In this document: positions 1-9,056 of the stretch, one piece after another
Layout: every line of letters begins with the position of its first letter
Numbering within the stretch: position 1 is the first letter of the stretch
NCBI GenBank assembly: GCA_028703835.1
Contig: JAQVMB010000005.1
Location: 1-64,000 of the forward strand
Source of the DNA: Candidatus Peribacteraceae bacterium
GTDB lineage: Bacteria; Patescibacteriota; Gracilibacteria; Peribacterales; Peribacteraceae
Length of the DNA stretch: 64,000 nucleotides
Direction of reading: 5' to 3'
Program-made: the position numbers and the translations under genes
Notes under the pieces: generated by a model
Told to the model about the DNA's origin: nothing
What the model saw: only the letters and a program-made list of their open reading frames with translations
Database searches by the model: none

Positions 1-84
1 AGCTCTCGCGGTCACGCCCGCAACGAAAAGTCTCAAGAGATCCTCCGTCTGTTTTGCTGTGAGCTTGCTCCACTTGAGGCGCAT
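1..84 (-). CDS. IS1595-like transposase, N-terminal fragment cut by window edge
   Basis: This ORF is too short for the ORF track because it runs off the left edge. It reads MRLKWSKLTAKQTEDLLRLF and continues FVAGVTARA. The 'L(S/T)..Q...L...FVAG.TAR.AA' pattern is what I know from the N-terminal region of IS1595-type (DDE) transposases, whose catalytic part would lie outside the window. A TAGACT hexamer lies 7 bases before the ATG, matching the start architecture of many genes here and supporting this start. The family call rests on 28 residues only. Extending the contig to the left would settle it. Confidence 0.5.
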   Translation of the reverse strand, partial: MRLKWSKLTAKQTEDLLRLFVAGVTARA

Positions 85-207
85 GGAAGAAAGTCTAGAA
101 GAAGAAATCTCCTAGGCCAGCCCCAAGCAAAGAGCTGCCCCGATACGCTCTCAAAAATCGTCCGAACAAGCGGGTCTCGTGGGCCCCGCTTGTGAGGACA
201 CAATAAA

Positions 208-254
208 GGGAAGGGTGGGTCCGTGGGAGGGACACCGTTAGGTGGCCATCCCAC
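208..254. repeat. 46-bp dispersed repeat, copy 1 (family J)
   Basis: The block GGGAAGGGTGGGTCCGTGGG, continuing to CCATCCCAC, recurs almost exactly at 57405-57450, with one inserted T here. Flanking bases differ completely, so it is a mobile or dispersed short element and not a gene remnant. It lies upstream of the left-edge transposase and may be related to it. The remainder of 85-328 shows no convincing gene; the overlapping ORFs are compositional shadows. Confidence 0.75.
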
Positions 255-328
255 AAAAAAACGGTGGGGATATGGCTGTACGAGACAGCCGCCCCACCGT
301 GCAGGCCCGACGGTCGCGGGAGAATTCA

Positions 329-643
329 TCAGCCGGACACGGATACCCGGAGGATGCCGAGACGGAAATCCGGCGCGAACGCATCCGCAATGTCCTCGAA
401 CGTCCAGTGACCGGGAAGACCGCGGGCAGCGAGGAAAGCCGCCTTGCCGGTAGGGACGTCCCATTCCAGGCCGGACCACAGGTCCAGCCAGTACAGGATG
501 CGCAACCTCTTGCGCTCGATGGCTGCCCAACTCGCGTGGGGACGCAAGCCGAGATGCAACGCCTTGCTGCGGCGCAAGCCGGCTCGCGAAGGAGGAAGCG
601 GGACGGCAACGGAAGAGACCGGAACAACGCACACAGTACTCAT
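329..643 (-). CDS. hypothetical protein, 104 aa
   Basis: I do not recognise this gene. The ORF track gives 329..826, but an internal ATG at 643 has GGAG nine bases upstream and begins a more protein-like segment (MSTVCVVPV...). The C-terminal half (WLDLWSGLEWDVPTGKAAFL..., then HWTFEDIADAFAPDF) looks like a real folded alpha/beta segment rather than shadow composition, while the N-terminal half is Arg/Pro-rich and doubtful. No signal peptide or membrane span is seen. A terminator-like hairpin sits upstream on the same strand (764-790) and could act as an attenuator. The coding status is uncertain. Confidence 0.4.
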   Translation of the reverse strand: MSTVCVVPVSSVAVPLPPSRAGLRRSKALHLGLRPHASWAAIERKRLRILYWLDLWSGLEWDVPTGKAAFLAARGLPGHWTFEDIADAFAPDFRLGILRVSVSG

Positions 644-763
644 GATGGAACTCCATTTCTGGAAAACGGGATGAATGCCGCGACACGCGTCGAGGCCACT
701 CCGAAGAACGCACATGCATTCCCCGGAGGACCCTGACGCAACGATGGTGACAAGGAACGGAAA

Positions 764-790
764 CAAAAAACCCCCTGCGGTCGGGGGAGT
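764..790 (-). terminator. intrinsic terminator or attenuator hairpin (minus strand)
   Basis: Read on the minus strand this is CCCCCGACCGCAGGGGG followed directly by TTTTTTG, a textbook GC stem plus U-tract. There is no minus-strand gene shortly upstream that it would terminate. It sits about 120 bases before the 329-643 ORF, so premature termination of that gene's transcript is the likely role. Confidence 0.7.
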
Positions 791-933
791 GAGTTGCACT
801 GTTCTGATCGGATAATTACGGCGCAACCTTCCCCCGCGCGAGGCGCTTCATAAGGCGGACGACGAGGGAGAAGGAGAAAGACATGTGAGCCCCGAATTGT
901 ACGCATCGCAAAACCGCTGTCCAGAGATTTTTC

Positions 934-1050
934 CTCCACCCCCTGCCCCTCCTCCGGTGGAGGAGGGGGGAAAGCTCAACGCAGAGGAAGATTTCGTCTC
1001 TCCTTCCTCCATCGGAGGAAGGAGGACAGGAGGATGGAGGAACCGCGCAA
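934..1050. repeat. pyrimidine/purine palindromic repeat (family I)
   Basis: Two nested hairpins are visible: CCCCTCCTCCGGTGGAGGAGGGG and CTCCTTCCTCCATCGGAGGAAGGAG. The tail AAGGAGGACAGGAGGATGG is repeated at about 14219-14240 next to another purine-rich palindrome. I see no coding potential of its own. The gap 644-1095 otherwise holds only the terminator at 764-790 and the nrdR promoter. Confidence 0.7.
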
Positions 1051-1078
1051 AGCGCACACCGCGCACAAGAAAGTCCTG

Positions 1079-1084
1079 TATACT
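1079..1084 (+). promoter_or_regulatory. -10 element of nrdR
   Basis: A TATACT-type hexamer lies 11 bases before the nrdR ATG, with no Shine-Dalgarno between them. The predicted leader is only a few bases long. Confidence 0.5.
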
Positions 1085-1095
1085 TTCCCTGTCCT

Positions 1096-1542
1096 ATGTT
1101 TTGTCCCCGCTGCAAATCGGAGGATACGAACGTCATCGATTCCCGCCTGAGCGAGGAAGGAAAAGCCGTGCGCCGGCGCAGGGAATGCCCCAAGTGCAAC
1201 CACCGCTTCACCACCTTCGAGCGGCAGGAGTTAAGCAATCTCATCGTCGTCAAGCGGGACGGCACGCGCGAACCCTACAGCCGCACCAAAATCGAACGGG
1301 GCGTGTGGATCGCCTGCACGAAGCGCCCCGTCACGCAGGAGCAGATCGACCAATTGCTCGGGAAGCTGGAAGAGAAGTGGGGCGGCAACCGCAAGGAAGT
1401 GGCCAGCTCCACCATCGGCACGGACGTGATGAAGGAACTGAAGAGACTCGACGAAGTCGCCTACATCCGCTTCGCCTCGGTCCATCGGGAATTCAAGGAT
1501 GTCGAGGAATTCAAACAAGAACTTGGAAGATTATTTAAGTAA
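1096..1542 (+). CDS. nrdR: transcriptional repressor NrdR
   Basis: NrdR is a Zn-ribbon plus ATP-cone regulator that binds dATP/ATP and represses ribonucleotide reductase genes. The protein is 148 aa, the usual family length. The N-terminal zinc ribbon is CPRCKSEDTNV with the second pair in ECPKCNHRFTTFER, followed by the ATP-cone (VVKRDGTREPYSRTKIERGV...). The C-terminal helix ends in FKDVEEFKQELGRLFK, as in orthologues. No nrd operon or NrdR box pair is visible in the window. It is convergent with the next gene, with only 6 bases between the stops. Confidence 0.97.
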   Translation: MFCPRCKSEDTNVIDSRLSEEGKAVRRRRECPKCNHRFTTFERQELSNLIVVKRDGTREPYSRTKIERGVWIACTKRPVTQEQIDQLLGKLEEKWGGNRKEVASSTIGTDVMKELKRLDEVAYIRFASVHREFKDVEEFKQELGRLFK

Positions 1543-1548
1543 TGGCAT

Positions 1549-2169
1549 TTAGATCGAATCCTCTGTAGTAGTACTTTGATTAATGGAGACTCCATCCTTC
1601 ATTTGATCGATCAATCGATTATGATAATCAGTAGCACTCACTATAAGCAGCCCGATCACTTGCAAAGCTGCTGCCCCCAACAACAGTCTTGTTCGAATGC
1701 TCTCCTTGTACTCAACTTCCTTCTTCTTATCGCGAATAGTACCTAGTAATAAATTTACTGAGTTACCATTTAACAATGAGACCAATTCAGCTTGGAGTTC
1801 TTCAAAAGACATTCGTTTTCTTCTTTCCGCTACCTCTGAGGAAGGAGCTTCTCCTGTGCACAATATATGCATTTTATCTACACTATTCCTCTTTGCTTCG
1901 ATGTATTCATCTTGCAAAGCATTTCGCACATGATCCGGCAGATTAAACGCAATCATTAAAGATAATCTGATTACTTTCTCTTTTAATGAGTAATGCAAAT
2001 AATCTTGATGATTTTGGAAGAGCCTCACTTCTCTTCTATATTCCAAATCACCCAATTCACTCTTTATTCTCTGGATACCCCTTTCGAGAAGAGGAATTAC
2101 TATTGTCAAAAGTGCTACTGACAGTAGTGAAAATGCAACACCGATCAACCAAATAGTTGGCAAATACAT
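1549..2169 (-). CDS. hypothetical two-span membrane protein, AT-rich
   Basis: The function is unknown. The 206-aa protein has an N-terminal hydrophobic segment (YLPTIWLIGVAFSLLSVALLTIVIPLL) and a second near the C-terminus (RTRLLLGAAALQVIGLLIVS). Between them lies a charged, probably helical cytoplasmic or external domain. I prefer the ATG at 2169 over the TTG at 2178 because a TATATT hexamer lies 7 bases upstream. Base composition is clearly AT-richer than nrdR and aspS on either side, which suggests horizontal acquisition. No neighbour suggests a role. Confidence 0.8.
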   Translation of the reverse strand: MYLPTIWLIGVAFSLLSVALLTIVIPLLERGIQRIKSELGDLEYRREVRLFQNHQDYLHYSLKEKVIRLSLMIAFNLPDHVRNALQDEYIEAKRNSVDKMHILCTGEAPSSEVAERRKRMSFEELQAELVSLLNGNSVNLLLGTIRDKKKEVEYKESIRTRLLLGAAALQVIGLLIVSATDYHNRLIDQMKDGVSINQSTTTEDSI

Positions 2170-2237
2170 TAATATCAATATACATGAGTCATTAAGCCAA
2201 CAACAAAGCCGTCATAGCACTTTATTAAGTTATGGCT

Positions 2238-2243
2238 TACACT
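2238..2243 (+). promoter_or_regulatory. -10 element of aspS, leaderless architecture
   Basis: TACACT lies exactly 8 bases before the aspS ATG, so transcription is expected to start at or within a base of the initiation codon. No Shine-Dalgarno is present. Confidence 0.6.
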
Positions 2244-2251
2244 CCACGCCT

Positions 2252-4015
<1,764 letters not shown>

Positions 4016-4016
4016 C

Positions 4017-4112
4017 GAATGGATAATGAATAATTGATAATTGATAATTTTGGCAATGAGTCTTGTACGAGAGTCGCTTCCATCATTATCCATTATCAAT
4101 TATCAATTCATC
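4017..4112. repeat. family A palindromic repeat, copy 1 (ATTGATAATT type)
   Basis: An imperfect inverted repeat has arms made of AATTGATAATTGATAATTTT and its complement, spaced by about 35 bases. Three other places hold the same arms (33619-33700, 52986-53022, 59971-60075). This copy fills the aspS to coiled-coil gap, and the ORF track reads through it as IIDNFGN...IIHYQLSI. Confidence 0.85.
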
Positions 4113-4114
4113 CG

Positions 4115-5095
4115 ATGTCCGACCCCCAACCCCCTCCTTCCGGCTCCGGCGATGACGCGTCTCTCTCCATGCCCAAGCCGAAGGACCTGACGCCGGACGA
4201 GAAGGCGAAGCAGGAACTCATAAAATTCCAAGCGGATAGCCTGAAGCGCGCGCAGGAAGACGAGGCGCGTCGCCAGGGGAAGATGGAAGGAAGACACGAA
4301 GATCAGAAGGAATTTGAGCAGCGCAGTGAGGCGGCGTTGAAGCAGTCGGATGCGGAGAAGGCAAAGGAAGCCAAGGCAAAAGAACAGTTCCGCCTGGAAC
4401 GGCGCAAGAAAATCGAGGAAGGGGAAGCGGAGAAGAAGCGCAACGCCGAGCAGGCGGAGCTGGAACGTCAGCGCAAAGAAAAGGAAGACGAGCAGAAGAC
4501 AAAGCAGAAGGAAGATCTGGACGTCCTGCATTCGATGGCGCGCAGGAAAGCGCTGAAAGAGAAGCAGGAGAACGAGGACAAGCAGGAGCGCGAACGGCGG
4601 ATCGCGGAAACGGAACGGGATGCCCGCGAAGCCAAACATCTCACGGAAACGGAGGAGCGGCGGAAGAAGGACTCGCTGGACCGGGAACTGATGCAGAAGA
4701 CGGATCAGATGAAGGATGACTTCCGGAAAATACGCGACGAGCAACACAAGAAAGAGATGCAGGCGCGCATGAAGATCGAAGGCGACCGGCAACTGCGGCT
4801 CTCGCAGATCGAGGCGCAGCGCAGCCTGCCGGAGTACGCGTCCCTGAAGGCCGCAGCGGAGCAAGAGGAGCGTCGCAAACTGCAGGAAATAGAGCGGAAA
4901 GGCGCCGAGGAACGCGCCGTCATCGAGATGGAAGAACGACAGCGTAAGAAGCTGTTGGAAGCGGAAACACAGAAAAAGAAAGCGGACACCGAGCGCGACG
5001 CGCGGCTGAAGCGCGAGGAGCTGGACCGCGACTGCAACCTCAAGAAGCAGCTCATCGAGAAGGAGTACAAAGAGAAGAAGTATGGCGGCGGATGA
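4115..5095 (+). CDS. charged coiled-coil protein
   Basis: The 326-aa protein is almost entirely Glu, Lys, Arg, Gln and Ala in long heptad-like stretches (EEGEAEKKRNAEQAELERQRKE...), so it should form an extended soluble coiled coil. I see no enzyme motif, signal peptide or membrane span. The ATG at 4115 (MSDPQPPPSGSG) is chosen because the upstream in-frame part of the ORF is family A repeat. A short Pro/Ser-rich head precedes the coil. It may be co-transcribed with aspS, but the gap is repeat DNA. Function cannot be inferred, since such composition gives misleading similarity hits. Confidence 0.8.
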   Translation: MSDPQPPPSGSGDDASLSMPKPKDLTPDEKAKQELIKFQADSLKRAQEDEARRQGKMEGRHEDQKEFEQRSEAALKQSDAEKAKEAKAKEQFRLERRKKIEEGEAEKKRNAEQAELERQRKEKEDEQKTKQKEDLDVLHSMARRKALKEKQENEDKQERERRIAETERDAREAKHLTETEERRKKDSLDRELMQKTDQMKDDFRKIRDEQHKKEMQARMKIEGDRQLRLSQIEAQRSLPEYASLKAAAEQEERRKLQEIERKGAEERAVIEMEERQRKKLLEAETQKKKADTERDARLKREELDRDCNLKKQLIEKEYKEKKYGGG

Positions 5096-5189
5096 GCAGT
5101 GTATCATCCTGCGAGATCTCGAAGGTCGTTCGCAGTGCTGACAGGTTTTCTGCCTGAGAAAATTTTACCCGAATAGGGAGGGGAAGGCT

Positions 5190-5217
5190 TGGAAGGTGGA
5201 ACCGCAGGTTCCCCTTC
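5190..5217. repeat. perfect-arm hairpin between coiled-coil gene and tRNA-Leu
   Basis: GGAAGG-GGAACC and GGTTCC-CTTCC arms fold back on each other around GCA. No U-tract follows on either strand, so I call it a structural palindrome rather than a terminator. Confidence 0.5.
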
Positions 5218-5236
5218 CATATCAAACAATCTGCTG

Positions 5237-5283
5237 TTTTCGCCGCGGCGAAAACACACCAGAATCCGCTTTGCGGATTCTGG
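5237..5283 (-). terminator. double hairpin at the 3' end of tRNA-Leu
   Basis: Immediately after the tRNA CCA on the minus strand there are two hairpins: CCAGAATCCGCAAAGCGGATTCTGG, then TTTTCGCCGCGGCGAAAA. The first overlaps the CCA end. This is a plausible terminator and 3'-processing structure, although the U-tract is interrupted. Confidence 0.5.
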
Positions 5284-5366
5284 TGCCCAGGAGAGGGGTC
5301 GAACCTCTAAGGGATTGCTCCCACCGGCTCCTAAGGCCGGCGCGTCTGCCATTCCGCCACCTGGGC
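5281..5366 (-). tRNA. tRNA-Leu(TAG)
   Basis: Reading the minus strand from 5366 gives GCCCAGGTGGCGGAATGGCA, a long variable arm typical of class II tRNA-Leu, a T-arm GGTTCGACCCC and CTGGGCACCA with an encoded CCA. The anticodon stem CCGGC/GCCGG holds loop CTTAGGA, so the anticodon is TAG (reads CUA/CUG-type Leu codons). Acceptor pairs GCCCAG/CTGGGC are complete. Confidence 0.95.
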
Positions 5367-5399
5367 ATTGATACAAATGAACGTAGCCGAGCGTTGTCA

Positions 5400-5422
5400 C
5401 CCTGAGCCTAGTCGAAGGGCGC
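5400..5422. repeat. family L repeat (CTGAG..AGTCGAAGGG), copy 1
   Basis: CCCTGAGCCTAGTCGAAGGG is half of a palindrome common in metagenomic genomes. A related copy, CCTGAGCGAAGTCGAAGGGT, sits inside tsaB at about 60924-60943. Here it occupies the promoter side of tRNA-Leu. Confidence 0.6.
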
Positions 5423-5437
5423 CACCGGGGCTTGCCG

Positions 5438-6166
5438 TCAGTGTATCGCTCCTTCTTGCCGCTGCCCACTGTTCGCCTCCCTCCGCCGCCGCCCCATCTC
5501 GGTCAGCGCGGCGGAAACGGCCAGAGTGGCGCCCGCGCCCGCAGCCACCACGGGCTCCCGCCCCGCGGCGAAGAGCGCTCCGATGGCGACGCACTCGATG
5601 ATCTGCTTCAGCTTGCCGTAGATATTGGCTTGGATCATCCCCGCGGACGGCACAGCCGCGCCCTCGGGAGTATCCGCCTCCCACAGGATTGCCGCCTGCT
5701 CCCGGATCGTGCCGCGCTGCAACTGTGAACGGATGTTGCACGTGATGCTTGCGAGGGCGCCCGCCGCGAAAGCCGCCCGCTCCATCGCGGGAAGTGCCTC
5801 GGAAGAGGCGACGAGGGCGTGGACCTGGACGGCGATGTGGTAGACGAGGGCGGTGATGTTGCCCCCCTTGTCGCAGAGTGTGTCGAGGAGCATACCCTTG
5901 CGCGATACCGTCTTCGTGGCACGCGCCACCGCCCCGTCCCCCATGTCCGTCAGCACCGCCGCGCCGTACGTCACTGCGGCGGACGCGTGGCACGACGCCG
6001 CATCGAGGGCGACGGCGACGGCAGTCACGGGTATGCGGAGGAGCGAAAGGGTGTCGGACGACACCGCCTTCCCGACGGCCCGCAAAGCCCGCTGCATGCC
6101 GGGGAGATGTTCCCACGCGCGGAGAACCGACGTAGCCGATGGGGAAACGGACTCTTCGGACGCCAT
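5438..6166 (-). CDS. CDP-alcohol phosphatidyltransferase family protein
   Basis: This is an integral membrane enzyme of 242 aa that should transfer a phospho-alcohol from a CDP-activated donor, for example in phospholipid head-group or inositol-phosphate synthesis. The full family signature D-x2-DG-x2-AR-x8-G-x3-D-x3-D is present as DMGDGAVARATKTVSRKGMLLDTLCD. Several hydrophobic helices follow (ALVYHIAVQVHALV, ECVAIGALFAAG). The start MASEESV at 6166 avoids an unlikely N-terminal extension. It is divergent from the AIM24-like gene, with 99 bases between the starts. The substrate cannot be told from sequence. Confidence 0.85.
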   Translation of the reverse strand: MASEESVSPSATSVLRAWEHLPGMQRALRAVGKAVSSDTLSLLRIPVTAVAVALDAASCHASAAVTYGAAVLTDMGDGAVARATKTVSRKGMLLDTLCDKGGNITALVYHIAVQVHALVASSEALPAMERAAFAAGALASITCNIRSQLQRGTIREQAAILWEADTPEGAAVPSAGMIQANIYGKLKQIIECVAIGALFAAGREPVVAAGAGATLAVSAALTEMGRRRREANSGQRQEGAIH

Positions 6167-6265
6167 GAAAGTACACGAGCGTAACCCCCGCCTTTCATTT
6201 TCGCAACGAACTGATGAGAGCCCTCCCTCTGCAAACGGTATACTCCTCACATCCTCCCCTCTCCC

Positions 6266-6985
6266 ATGCAACACGAGATCCTCCTCAAGCCCTCGTACTC
6301 CGTCCTCCGCTGCACATTAAGCCGCAATGAGGAACTGCACGCGGAATCGGGCGCCATGCTGGGCATGGATGCGTCCGTAACGCTGGAAGGGAAAATGAAA
6401 GGCGGCCTCTTCGGCGGACTCAAGCGCGCCTTCCTCACGAGCGAGAGCTTCTTCGTCACCACGGTCCGCGCGCAGGAGAACGGGTCGGAGATCCTCCTTG
6501 CCCCCCGTGCCACGGGCGACGTGGAAGCGCTGGAACTGAAGAACGAAGAGTACCTGGTGCAGGGCGGATCGTTCCTGGCATCGAGCGCGGGAATCGAGAG
6601 CGACGCGAAATTTACGGGATGGAAAGGATTCCTGAGCGGCGAAGGCATCTTCATGATCAAGGTCCGAGGAACGGGCACGCTCTTCGTCTCCAGCTTCGGC
6701 GGCATCCTGCGCAAGGAAATCCCGGCCGGGAAGACGTTCGTCATCGACAACGGCCACATCGTCGCCTTCCCGTCCTCCATGCGGTACGAAATCCAACGGG
6801 CGGGCGCCGGCATGTGGGGGGCCGTGACGACCGGCGAAGGCCTCGTGACGGTGTTTGAAGGCCCGGGTGCCGTCCTGCTCCAGACCCGCAATCTCCGCAG
6901 CTTCGTGGAGGCTCTGAATCCGTTCCTGCCCGATCGCCGGAGCAGTCAGGGCAGAGGACTCCTGGGACAGGTGATGGGCGGATGA
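6266..6985 (+). CDS. AIM24 / TIGR00266 family protein
   Basis: The 239-aa all-beta protein resembles the TIGR00266/AIM24 family, whose members are widespread but of poorly defined biochemical role. Family-like segments include AESGAMLGMD near the N-terminus, GGLFGGLKRAFLTSESFFVTTV, the FLSGEGIFMIKVRGTGTLFVSSFGGI block, and GEGLVTVFEGPG toward the end. No signal peptide is seen. TATACT lies 21 bases before the start, so a short leader is expected. The C-terminus is Gly/Arg-rich (RRSSQGRGLLGQVMGG), a common trait of this family. Confidence 0.9.
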   Translation: MQHEILLKPSYSVLRCTLSRNEELHAESGAMLGMDASVTLEGKMKGGLFGGLKRAFLTSESFFVTTVRAQENGSEILLAPRATGDVEALELKNEEYLVQGGSFLASSAGIESDAKFTGWKGFLSGEGIFMIKVRGTGTLFVSSFGGILRKEIPAGKTFVIDNGHIVAFPSSMRYEIQRAGAGMWGAVTTGEGLVTVFEGPGAVLLQTRNLRSFVEALNPFLPDRRSSQGRGLLGQVMGG

Positions 6986-6995
6986 CCCTGTCTCG

Positions 6996-7604
6996 TCATG
7001 CGGCTGGAGCCTCAAGACGGGCTGCGATGTCTTTGACGCGCAGGAGACGCAGAAGCAGCGGCGGCCGCTCCGCCGCCGACACCGTCGGAAACTGTGCGCA
7101 GAGACGCCGCACCTCCGACAGGGCTCCGTTCAATGAAGCCGTACAGTCGAGCGCGACGGTATCCGCCATGCGCTGCAACGCCTCCGGAGACAGCGTCCGA
7201 AGATCGACTTCACCCCTCCGCCATTCTATGCCGTCCGTCCGGTGCTGATGGTCGTAGCGCGTCTCCACGACGTTTGCATCCATCACGTACAAAGGCATTG
7301 TCTCTCCCTCGATGCGCGCTTCCCGCTTATGCAGCATGCACTTCCTGCTCTCGTTACCCTGGCATCCCCGCACAATCCCGGAAGTCGTGTACTGCTCCGT
7401 CTGCCCGCAGAGAACCGTGGCGAATTTGCCCCGGGAACCTTGCTGCACATACGCGGGCAACGCCGCCTGCTTCAACGCGGGACAATCGGGACAACCCTCT
7501 CCTGCGCCCCTCACGATATCGGCTTCCGACACGCGGCTGTCCGGACGATGGGGATCGAACCCCATGAACATCTGCGTGTTCCAAACGAGATAGTTGCCGG
7601 GCAT
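6996..7604 (-). CDS. hypothetical protein with cysteine cluster
   Basis: The 202-aa protein is not recognised. The start MPGNYLVW at 7604 is taken because the upstream ORF portion is low-quality. The middle holds EGCPDCPALKQAAL, then VLCGQTEQYTTSGIVRGCQG and KCMLHKREARIEGE. This spacing of Cys residues could bind a metal or form disulfides. The C-terminal third is helical (SPEALQRMADTVALDCTASLNGAL). No signal sequence is seen. It converges with the AIM24-like gene (10 bases apart). Confidence 0.7.
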   Translation of the reverse strand: MPGNYLVWNTQMFMGFDPHRPDSRVSEADIVRGAGEGCPDCPALKQAALPAYVQQGSRGKFATVLCGQTEQYTTSGIVRGCQGNESRKCMLHKREARIEGETMPLYVMDANVVETRYDHQHRTDGIEWRRGEVDLRTLSPEALQRMADTVALDCTASLNGALSEVRRLCAQFPTVSAAERPPLLLRLLRVKDIAARLEAPAA

Positions 7605-7761
7605 AAGGGGGAGGGGAAAAGAGATGGAAAGCAATGGTTGCGACTCCTCCGCAGGAAAACGAAAGATCAGTGAGGCGATCACAAGGCTACGGTGAGCGCC
7701 AATCGCCAAACAAGGGTCTTAGACCCTTGAAATATTTTCGCGGGGGATCCAGTATGGAAAG

Positions 7762-8022
7762 TTATCCGTACACGTCATGGCCCCCGACCGCGAGGAGGAC
7801 AACAGTGTTCTTCCCTTCGTAGATAAACACGATTCGATACTGATAATTCACGGAGAAGCTCCACTGCCCGCGCAACGCTCCTTTCAGTTTATGGACGTAG
7901 AGAGAGGAATGCTTCGGGTCCCTCCGAAACAACAAACTGCGATCCCGCACATCACGCTGCAACGCAGGTGACAGCTTCTTGAATTGACGAAGGAATGCCG
8001 GCTTGTAACCGATACGGAGCAT
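7762..8022 (-). CDS. RelE/ParE-superfamily mRNA interferase toxin
   Basis: The 86-aa protein has the RelE fold pattern: IGYKPAFLRQFKKLSPALQRDVRDRSLLFRRDP, then KLKGALRGQWSFSVNYQYRIVFIY and a final VVLLAVGGHDVYG. It is closest in style to the YafQ/YoeB-like toxins that cut mRNA at the ribosome. The paired antitoxin gene lies immediately upstream (2-base gap), so the two form one operon. The C-terminal 'GxHDxY' ending is typical of this group. Activity against mRNA is inferred from the family. Confidence 0.9.
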   Translation of the reverse strand: MLRIGYKPAFLRQFKKLSPALQRDVRDRSLLFRRDPKHSSLYVHKLKGALRGQWSFSVNYQYRIVFIYEGKNTVVLLAVGGHDVYG

Positions 8023-8024
8023 CG

Positions 8025-8237
8025 TCAGACGCGAAGTTTTTTAACAAGCTCATCGAGATCTCCATAGAGCGTCGGTTCCTTCTCCGCCCGCAACACCGTC
8101 TCCACCGCCTGGTCTTCCAAGTATTTTTTGACGGCCTTCCGGATCGCGTCAGTTTTGTTGGCTGCGAGACCTTGCTTGATGAGATCGTCGATCCCGCGCA
8201 GCAGGTCATCGGAGAGGGGAACGGAAACGGTGGCCAT
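8025..8237 (-). CDS. ribbon-helix-helix antitoxin
   Basis: The 70-aa antitoxin begins at MATVSVPLSDDLL (ATG 8237). The beta strand plus two helices (TVSVPLSDDLLRGIDDLIKQGLAANKTDAIRKAVKKYLEDQ) is a CopG-type ribbon-helix-helix DNA-binding domain. The remaining C-terminus (EPTLYGDLDELVKKLRV) would wrap the toxin. The upstream palindrome at 8241-8274 is the likely operator for autorepression. Confidence 0.88.
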   Translation of the reverse strand: MATVSVPLSDDLLRGIDDLIKQGLAANKTDAIRKAVKKYLEDQAVETVLRAEKEPTLYGDLDELVKKLRV

Positions 8238-8240
8238 GGA

Positions 8241-8274
8241 GAGTATGAAGAAATAATATGATAATATCATACTC
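8241..8274 (-). promoter_or_regulatory. toxin-antitoxin operator/promoter palindrome
   Basis: Outer arms GAGTATGA and TCATACTC enclose an inner perfect palindrome TATGATA-T-TATCATA (8257-8271). It starts 4 bases upstream of the antitoxin ATG and overlaps the AT-rich promoter. Ribbon-helix-helix antitoxins typically bind such paired arms to repress their own operon. Confidence 0.75.
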
Positions 8275-8302
8275 TCTGCTTCCGATGGCGGCAACGCTTT
8301 CT

Positions 8303-8779
8303 TCATTTCTTCCTCTTGGAATACTCGCACTCCTCCCCCCAGAGCCCCCTCCCCGCCTCCCGCGCCGCCTTCTCCAGCGCGTTATATTTTTCCAAGCGCG
8401 GATGGGGGAAGCTCTTGTAGCTGAACGCGTATCCCTCCGCGATCATCCGCGCGCCGATGTCCTGCCCGTCCAGCTCCACGTACCGCAGCAGGCGATCATA
8501 GTAATCGCGGTCCTCGTCGGGCTTGCGCACGATCGTGACGGTTTTTCCGGCCAGCATCTCTTTCATGTGATCGGACGCCTCCTCGCCGAAGCATTGCACG
8601 GGCTTGCTGGGATGGACCGTCTCCGGCGTGTCGATGCCGATGAAGCGCACCCGCTCCTCCTTGCCGCTCGTGAGGCGGACGATGATCGTGTCTCCGTCCG
8701 TCACGGAAGAGACCTGCACGGCGCCCGCCGGGGAGCAGGCGGAGAGGAAGAGGAGGGCGGTGAGGATGATGTGCTTCAT
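8303..8779 (-). CDS. secreted thermonuclease (SNase-like) lipoprotein
   Basis: The 158-aa protein starts at MKHIILTALLFLSACSPAG, a signal peptide with lipobox LSAC, so it should be a lipid-anchored extracellular nuclease. SNase residues are present: VTDGDTIIVRL, the RFIGIDTPET loop with catalytic-type Arg/Asp, and DRYGR-equivalent DYYDRLLRYVELDG followed by NALEKAAREAGRGLWG. A TATACT hexamer 6 bases before the ATG decides against the longer ORF start. A host-attached CPR cell could use such an enzyme to scavenge nucleotides, which is inference. Confidence 0.93.
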   Translation of the reverse strand: MKHIILTALLFLSACSPAGAVQVSSVTDGDTIIVRLTSGKEERVRFIGIDTPETVHPSKPVQCFGEEASDHMKEMLAGKTVTIVRKPDEDRDYYDRLLRYVELDGQDIGARMIAEGYAFSYKSFPHPRLEKYNALEKAAREAGRGLWGEECEYSKRKK

Positions 8780-8898
8780 GCCGCCAGTATAGAAACGATC
8801 GGAACCGGCAGGAGAGCATGGGGAACACACAAATACCGTGACGTCGTGCTTTGGGCTTCGTGACGGGGAAATGTAGGTTCTATGAGGTAATGGAGCGC

Positions 8899-9056
8899 CA
8901 AGGAAAATCCCAAACCCCAAGGAGTCAAATCCCAAGGAAATCCCAAATCTCAAATCCAGAATCTCAGAAGAGGCTTCTCAACAGCGCTTCAAATCTTGAA
9001 TCAATTGGATTTGGGTCTTTCTTGGTTATTGGAGCTTGAGATTTGGGGCTTTCCCC
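8899..9056. repeat. family B inverted repeat (CCCAAATCCCAA type), copy 1
   Basis: The left arm contains CAAATCCCAAGGAAATCCCA and AATCTCAAATCCAGAATC. The right arm, read in reverse, contains CCCCAAATCTCAAGC and GACCCAAATCC. The block is about 150 bases with arms facing each other, MITE-like but without a transposase gene. A related run stands before pilB (37538-37600). The gap 8780-9056 otherwise holds only the nuclease promoter. Confidence 0.75.

Noticed and set aside
5397-6176. Alternative minus-strand frame of the CDP-alcohol phosphotransferase gene
   Set aside because: The D-x2-DG-x2-AR signature is only in the 5438-6166 frame.
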